DNA from: Edaphochlamys debaryana
Lineage: Eukaryota > Chlorophyta > Chlorophyceae > Chlamydomonadales
Length of the DNA: 64,000 bases
NCBI GenBank assembly: GCA_016858145.1
Contig: JAEHOE010000012.1
Span: forward strand, 682,001-746,000
Direction of reading: 5' to 3'
Shown: positions 58,171 through 64,000 of the stretch, in pieces
Layout: the number at the start of each line of letters is the position of its first letter
Numbering within the stretch: the stretch's first letter is position 1
The notes under the pieces: generated by a model
What the model was told of the DNA's origin: nothing
Databases searched by the model: none
What the model saw: the letters and a program-made list of their open reading frames with translations, nothing else
Made by a program: the position numbers and the translations under genes

Positions 58171-58331
58171 GTCTTCCTCCAGCGTAAACCGTCCGGTGTC
58201 GCGTCCATGTAAGCAGCCATGCTCCTTTTGCAGCACGTACCCAGCTCGTCAGATCTGCCGCACATGCCATCTGTTCGCCGCGTTCCCGCCCAGGCCACCT
58301 TCTTCAACATGCCAAGCCTGACCACAGTACG
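57363..58331. other. Upstream region of OPR gene D plus small rearranged repeats
   Basis: 57363-58170 is the promoter-side part of the duplicated block. Between 58235 and 58345 further fragments of the same upstream sequence recur (CTCGTCAGATCTGCC also at 30224 in reverse; CTGACCACAGTA also at 57923). No exon is recognised. Confidence 0.5.
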
Positions 58332-59917
58332 CTATTCACATAGATACGCATCCACCGCAGCGCCTGTCAACTCTGGCCTGGGGGCAGTCCTGGCCTGTCC
58401 TGGGGTAGCCAAGCACCGCTCAGGCATCACGACTACGCTGCGCCTCACGCCGGCCTGCCCGGAACCACCGAGTAGTGGAGCACCTGAGGGAGGGGGAGGG
58501 AGCCTGCTTGGGGAGGCCAACCACAATCCATCTTCTCCCCGCATGATGATTACGCCCCCCCCCCCCCGCCTCACCAGCACGCCTCCCGCATAGTCCGCCC
58601 CTGCCATGCCGCCCCTGCTGCCTCCCCGCTGCGCCGCCCCCGTATGCTCCGCCTCCGCCTCCGCCGCCAGCGCCCCCAGCTGCGTGCACCCCCTCAGGCT
58701 GCGGTGCCGGCCCCGGAGCAGCCCCGGCGCCGGCTCCAGGAGCACTGACGAGGGGGGCACACGGGCGGCGGAGGGGCCGTAGCCGCGGGGGGGCAGCCAC
58801 TGGCTCAGGAGCTACGCGGGGAGGGGGAGATCGGGCAAGGTTGGGGGTCACATCAGGCCGTGCACGACACAGCCTCATGGCATTCCCCCACCCGCCCATC
58901 CTCCCCCGCTCCCCCTCCCCCCCCCCACACGCACCAGCGCCACGTGCGCCACCGTCCACCTGGCGGGGCACAGCACGAAGGGCTTCTCCAGGGCGGGGCT
59001 GGCCAGGCGCAGGGGCCGGCCGGAGGGGCTCAGGCAGGCCCCCGGCCCCGCCCCCGCCCCGCCTCCCCCCTGCCCCGGCACCAGCTGCACCACCACCATG
59101 CCCGGGTGCCGGAAGGACAGCTCGGAGGCGCAGCGGGCGGAGGGGGCGGCCAGGGGACCGCGAGGGGGGGGCACGGAGCCGGCCCCGGCCCCCGCCCCCG
59201 CCCCGCTGCTGCCGTCGTTGGACGCCCGGCCCTGCCCCGCGCGTGGGGACTCCCGGACGTCCGAGAGGCAGGAGGGGGCGGGGGAGGGCGAGGCCAGGGT
59301 GAGGCGGTGGGGCCGGGGCTGCTGCGCGAGGCGGCCGAAGGGGGAGGGCCCGGGCGAGGAGCGGGAGGGCGGAGGGGACAGACCGGCGCCCCCGGCTGCG
59401 GGCGAGGGCGAGGTGAGGCGGCCCGAGGCCCTCCGGGGCGGCAGCGAGTGCTGTTTACGCAGGGCCGCCGCTGTGGCCTGGGCTTGCGTGTGGGGGGCGA
59501 GCATGGAGTTCTGCCGCTTGACGGGCCCCGCAGGGGAGCCCAGGGCCCCCCCGTTGCCCCCCTGTTCGATGACTGCCTCCCGGGATCGCTTGGAGCCCGC
59601 CCCCCCGCTGGGTCCGCCCGCCGAGTCACTGCCGAGGGAGGCACTGGCGCTGGCTTGGCGGCCCAGGGTCGCAGAGCCGACACCTGCAGGCGGCGGGGGA
59701 GGATGCAGGGAGAGGTGAGGTCTAGGTGGGGACGAGCTATCTAGCCAGAGACCGGTTGCCCCGCCCCTGCCCCACCCGAGCTCTTCCGCGCCAGGTGCGG
59801 GGGCCTGCTGGCCGCCCGGGCCGCCTCCTGCACCGCCCGCTGCTGCCGCCGCAGGGCCGCCTCCTCCGCCGTCTCGGCAGCGTGGGCGGCGTTGTGGGCG
59901 GCAACTAGGGAGTCCTC
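58332..59917 (-). CDS. Unrecognised protein, 5' end missing; weakly RING1-like tail
   Basis: Three segments join in phase by good splice signals: 59776-59917, 58931-59683 and 58332-58744, giving 435 residues ending in a stop, but no start codon or N-terminal exon could be placed. The first segment is a charged helix (LVAAHNAAHAAETAEEAALR, then RRQQRAVQEAARAA). The second is Ser/Pro/Gly-rich with SKRSREAVIEQGG, ending in a more ordered part: MVVVQLVP, then LEKPFVLCPARWTVAHVAL. A charged RRQQR-type helix followed by a C-terminal block with VxxLxP and a CPxxxTVAHL-like phrase resembles what follows the RING finger in RING1-type PRC1 ubiquitin ligases (RAWUL domain). No RING cysteines are found upstream. 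The last exon boundary is uncertain. This could be a 5'-truncated gene. Confidence 0.45.
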
Positions 59918-59960
59918 CTGCGGTGCAAGGGGAGGTGCGTGAAGGAAAACCATTGTCTAG

Positions 59961-60143
59961 AAGGCCGCGTACGCCCTGCTGCCCACGTGCGGGGACCTGC
60001 GCTGCACCAACCTGGACGGCGACAGCGAGGCGGAGCTGGCGCTGGGGCCGGCGGAGGGCGCGGGCGTGCGGGGGCCGCTGCGGTACTGCGCGCGGTGCGG
60101 GGCGGAGCGGGCGCGCGGGGCGCGGCGGGGCGGCAGGCGCTGA
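59961..60143 (+). pseudogene. Orphan exon with truncated MYND-finger-like motif
   Basis: After a CTAG acceptor, 61 codons to TGA read KAAYALLPTCGDLRCTNLDG, then DSEAEL and LRYCARCGAE. A Cys-x4-Cys-Thr-Asn-Leu-x-Gly-x-Ser-Glu phrase of this kind opens the C-terminal MYND finger of a large volvocalean protein family. The later YCxxxCQxxxW half is absent, and no upstream plus-strand exons are visible because the minus-strand gene occupies that side. It is probably a leftover last exon. Confidence 0.4.
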
Positions 60144-61245
60144 GGGACGGATTGGCGGTGTAAGGGTGGGCGCATCAAGGCCGTGCGGGAGCCTGTCAGT
60201 AGATACAAGCGCACAGCGTGTGCGTCGCGGGCCATCGACCCCTATGAGAGCTTGCGCTGCGGTGTTGAGAGAGAGAGTGTTTGCCCTCCGAGTCAAACGG
60301 CGGGCGTGAGCCAGCTTGCCCATACCGGTAGCAGTTGAGTGGAGTGTGCTGCGGAGTGTACTTACCCTATAGAGAACCAAGAACAAGCCAAGTACGGCAA
60401 CGTGGAAGGCTGCTCGTGTTAGTCGGGTTGCTTCAACGGAGGACTGGCGGCGTTACTGCACAGAGGTGACTGATTAATGGTTGGACGGTCGGCTTGGCCC
60501 TGTACAGGGGCTGTGCCTTCGCCCTGTACAGGGGCTCGGTCTGGGCCGTGTGGCCGGTGGTGGGGTCGGCGGACATCGCGCCCGAGGAGTACGCAAGTTG
60601 GGCCGCAGGTGGGTGCCAGGGGGCACACCCTTGTTCTCTGGGCGCTTGGAGCGTAGGCAGTTACCCATAGGTTGGAGATTCACGAGAAGGGGCTTGGGGG
60701 CTTCTAAGGACGCACGAGGAGGGGCGTTACCTTCTGGGAAGCTGGGGGGGGGGAAGCACAATCAGGGGGCTTGGCGGGCAAGGGCATTCGCGGGACTCCA
60801 GAAAGGGCTTCGGGGGAGGATTCGGCGTGTCGTGTATGGCGATCTGGGACGAGGGAAGAACAAACGTCACGACCACCCCTTTCTTCTAAGCTGAACTTAA
60901 GAAATTGTCCAGTAACTGCTTTTCTTCCACAGCACAGATAGCAAGCGCGTTGAGCAAGGTCGCCACAGTCAACGCCGAAAATCAGACTCCTGGCGCGGCG
61001 GACACAATAGCACCCATGGCAATCGACAACAGGTTGGCCCTCTGAGCCAAAAAATTCACGAGCCGAGACGTGAGCGTGCGACTTCATCGCGCAAGTGCCG
61101 GCCTGGCGCACCTGTGCAGCCTGGCGCACCTGTCCTTGCGACGTGCGAGGCAGCGCGCAGTGCCTTCTTTGGCATCAGGCTACAATATAGGAGGTGCACA
61201 GCAGGTCGGCTTGACGGTGGCGACTTTTCCGCTTCCGCGCAGGTC
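60144..61245. other. Upstream region of the right-edge gene, nothing else seen
   Basis: 1.1 kb without recognisable coding sequence. A 20-base direct repeat containing CCCTGTACAGGGGCT occurs at about 60497 and 60522; its core is palindromic. The segment probably includes the promoter and 5' UTR of the following gene; an acceptor-like CAG stands just before the start codon. Confidence 0.4.
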
Positions 61246-64000
61246 ATGGATGCCAACACCACATTCCTCCGGCTGGCGACGCGCATGACGCTGGCGGCAA
61301 CCACTCCGGCCATGCGGAGTCAGGAGCCGCCACCGCTGGAGCTGCGGGATGCGGCGAGGCAAGCGCTTCAGGGCGGATCCCACATGGCGCTGTGGACGCG
61401 CAGCAGCCTGACCATAGCCAAGCTCCTCTCGGTCACCCTGCGGCGCGCGGAGGAGCAAGCTGCGGGGGCAACCGCTCCCGAGGAGCTCAGCAAAGCGCAG
61501 CAGGCTACCTCTGCGGCCGGTGCGGTGGCCAGCACGTTCAACTCCTACATCCACACTCAAGCGACCTGGCGCGCCGGGAACCCGCTGAGGTTTCCGCCGC
61601 TGTCCGCCCCCACAGCGCGCCACGTCCACGCTCTCCTGCACGCCCTCCTGCGCAGCGACACGCTAAAAAGCGTGGCCCGGCTCTTGGCCCACTGGGCCGA
61701 CGTGCTCTCCACCGCTGCTGCCACCGCCGCCACGGCCGCCAGCGCAGGGCAGCAGGGCGGCGTCCCCGCCGACGGCGCCGGGCCCGGCCCAAGCAGCTCT
61801 GGTAGCGGGGGAGAGGGCCTAGGCGCTGGCTCCATTGCACCATCAGCCCCGCAAGCTGAGGCAGCTCCCGGCAGCCAGCGCCTAGGTGTGGACGTCTGCG
61901 AGCTCCTGGAGTCCACAAGCGAGGCGGTGCGGGTGCTGGCGGTGCTGGCGGCCTGCGTGCAGCGCCTCACACCTCGGAGTTGCGGCGGCGGGGGTCGCAA
62001 GGGGCCGCCGGGAGGCGGGCTGCTGCCGGGCTGCGCAGCTCAGACGCAGGGCGGCGCAGCGGCAGGCCTGGGCGGCGGCAGCGAGTGCGGCATGCAGCGG
62101 GAGCTGCTCGCAGCCGTGGAGGACTCGCGCCTCCTGGACCACGCAGCGCGGCTGCTGGTCCTGGCGCTGTCGCCCGGCCTGGCCCCGCCCTCGGTGTCCC
62201 CTGCCGTTGACCGCTTCACGACGGAGCTCATCCTCGCCCTCCGCCGCCTGCTCACGCTCACCTTCAACGCCAGGACGAGCCACCAGCGACTCATGGCCGC
62301 CATCGCAGCACAGTCGCACCTGCTGTTCCTCGTGACGGGAACCGCCCTGGCCCAGGTGGTCCCCGAGGGCGGCGAGGGCCTGGGCGGGCTGCCCCAGCAC
62401 CTGCTGCCGGCCCTACGCTTCGTCCACTTTCCGGAGGAGGAGGCGGCCAAGATCGGCGCCATGGACTTCCCGTTGCCTGGAGCGCTGACGTACGTTGTGG
62501 TCATGTACCGGGCGCAGCAGCCTCTCGGCGACATGCCGCCCGAAACTCGCTCCCTAGGCGACCTCATTCGCTGGTGGGCGCCCGAGGTGCTGATCCGGGT
62601 GGTAGAGGAGATGACGGCCCAGGCACGCAGGGACGCGGGCGTGCTAGGTGCTCTGCGGGACATGCGGCGGTCACAGGCCCGTCTCGCGCAGGCCATGCAC
62701 GAGGGCAAGGTCCTGACCTACCTTGTGCACGCCTACCAAGCGCTGGAGGCGGCCCGGCGCTGGTCCTACGATCAGTGCCCCACGGCTGACCCGCAGCCCG
62801 CGGACTGGTGGGATGTTGCGCTGGAAGCGGCGGGGATGTGGCCGCAGCTGCTGGGCCATGAGGGAGAGTCAAACGCGGCTGCGCCCAGCCCGGCCATAGA
62901 CCACATGCGCGTAATGCAGCTGCGGCCGCTACCCTCAGAGCGTGAGTGGGACAAGCAACATGGAGGTTGTAGGCTGCATATGCTGGTATACACGAGCTGC
63001 AATGCCTCCTTTATGGCCTTTGTGTACAGCCTTCGTGGCACGTAAGCGCGTGCGCTGAGCGCCTGACTGCTCTGCTCTTCTCATACGACTCCTGCCCTCT
63101 TGCCCACGCCTGGTCCTCTTCCGCAGTGGAGGCCGAGGCGGCGCCTCCCTGCGTGGCCTCAGCCCTGGCGGCGGGCTACCCGGCCCGTGTGGAGCGCATC
63201 CTCCGCGAGTGCTACAGCGGCGGCGGCGCAGCGGCTGTGAGCGTGGACCCCGACGGCACCGTGCTGGCCCTCGCCCTGGACCCGGGCTCCCTGGAGCTCC
63301 TCGTCCGCTTCGGCCAGCCGTTGCAGGTGGCCTCCCTCCTGGCCACCGTCGCCAAGGTGCTAGGGTGCCATGCGATCCGCGCCTCGTACGTCAGCACGCT
63401 CGAGCGGAAGAGCATGCCACTGATTCGGGCCGCCGCTGTGTGGCTGTATGGAAGCTCGATCCAGGCGGCGTCGGACGAGGAGGACATTGGTGGCGAGGAT
63501 TCGGACGAGGAGGGTTCAGACGAGGAGGATTCGGACGAAGAGGATTCGGACGAAGCGGACTCGGACGAGGAGGAGCAGCAGTCTCAGCGGCGGCCCCGAG
63601 CGATGGCAGACCCGGAGCGTCGGGCGCTGGCCGCCTATGCGGTGCTGCAGCTGCTTCCGGCCATGTGCTGGCTGGAGCGGACCCGGGCAGAGGATTCGCG
63701 CTACCGCCGTGCGGGAGGAATCGCGTTGACAACGAGTTGGGCGGCGCGGTCCCTGGCGGCCCTCCTCCGGGGCCTGGGCGGCGGCGACGGCGAGGGCACC
63801 CCTGTGCGACCTCCGCCTCCCGCCGCTGAGCTGGCGACGTGGGAGCGGCTGATGCTGGTGGAGGCGGATGCACTGGGGACGCTGGAGAAGTCGATAGCGC
63901 TGCTACAGCTGGACCGCAGCCAAGCCGGCGCCGGGGCCTGCACCGCAGTCAGCGAGGCGCTGGAGCTGCTGTGCCGCTGCTTTCCGGAGGGCGTGGCGGA
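61246..64000 (+). CDS. Large volvocalean hypothetical protein, MYND-family-like, cut by window end
   Basis: Exon 1, 61246-62941, starts MDANTTFLRLATRMTLAATT. An in-frame ATG at 61114 is possible, but an acceptor-like CGCAG at 61238-61242 suggests a 5' UTR intron. Exon 2 starts at 63127 in phase and is open to the window end, so about 857 residues are visible. The protein is helical and Leu/Ala-rich, with Gly/Ser-rich inserts (residues ~165-205 and ~245-275). Conserved-looking blocks are MREL- or RRSQARLAQAMHEGKVLTYL-like helices and LLVRFGQPLQVASLLATVAK. An acidic tract of SDEE units lies near 63470-63575. This style matches long proteins that end in a MYND finger and are abundant in Chlamydomonas; the C-terminus is outside the window, so this is inference. 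Function unknown. Confidence 0.6.

Noticed and set aside
58860..59744. Long plus-strand open frame opposite the RING1-like gene
   Set aside because: Its composition (Gly/Pro/Arg-rich, no ordered segments) and lack of splice logic mark it as antisense of the minus-strand exon 58931-59683.
60704..61129. Cys-containing minus-strand frame as the missing RING finger of the RING1-like gene
   Set aside because: The cysteine spacing does not fit C3HC4, and no splice path in phase to 59917 was found.

Overview
The window looks like nuclear DNA of a volvocalean green alga (Chlamydomonas or a close relative). It is very GC-rich, genes have many short introns with GTGAGT-like or GTGCGT-like donors and pyrimidine-rich CAG acceptors, TGTAA poly(A) signals follow stop codons, proteins carry long Ala/Gly/Gln tracts, and several families are algal (OPR/RAP proteins, receptor-like TKL kinases, MYND-type proteins). 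All gene models were assembled by hand from splice signals, reading phase and remembered homologues. Where a full exon list is given, the exon lengths sum to an open frame. I ran no database search.

Layout. 1-2697 (-): 5' part of the splicing factor PRP31. 3119-5872 (+): membrane-anchored prolyl 4-hydroxylase, whose 3' half sits between two inverted copies of a ~0.8 kb repeat (3733-4496 and 6419-7215). 7302-16913 (+): a 19-exon receptor-like kinase of ~2169 residues with a tRNA-like element in intron 2. 19044-22011 (-): HAD-family phosphatase. 22926-26590 (+): first OPR/RAP protein. 27618-29763 (+): 3-hydroxybutyrate dehydrogenase. 30663-32881 (+): decayed OPR pseudogene. 33453-35922 (+): OPR gene with one frameshift. 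37389-47802 (-): 21-exon LRR-ARM-patatin phospholipase (plant pPLA-I type). 48157-54229 (+): WD40-TPR protein (WDTC1/ASG2 type). 55121-57362 (-): intact OPR gene. 58332-59917 (-): 5'-incomplete gene. 59961-60143 (+): orphan MYND-like exon. 61246-64000 (+): large protein running off the right edge.

How the parts relate. The four OPR/RAP genes are probably nucleus-encoded RNA-binding factors acting in an organelle; that is family knowledge, not something shown here. They form a cluster with clear birth-and-death signs: a ~3.1 kb inverted duplication (29.85-32.92 kb and 55.08-58.17 kb) gave one intact copy and one copy with a nonsense codon and a frameshift, a third member has a frameshift, and two members carry an extra copy of their last codons downstream. 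The remaining genes are housekeeping, signalling or metabolic genes, three pairs of which are arranged head to head (PRP31/P4H, HAD/OPR, pPLA/WDTC1). No CRISPR, rRNA or complete autonomous transposon was seen.
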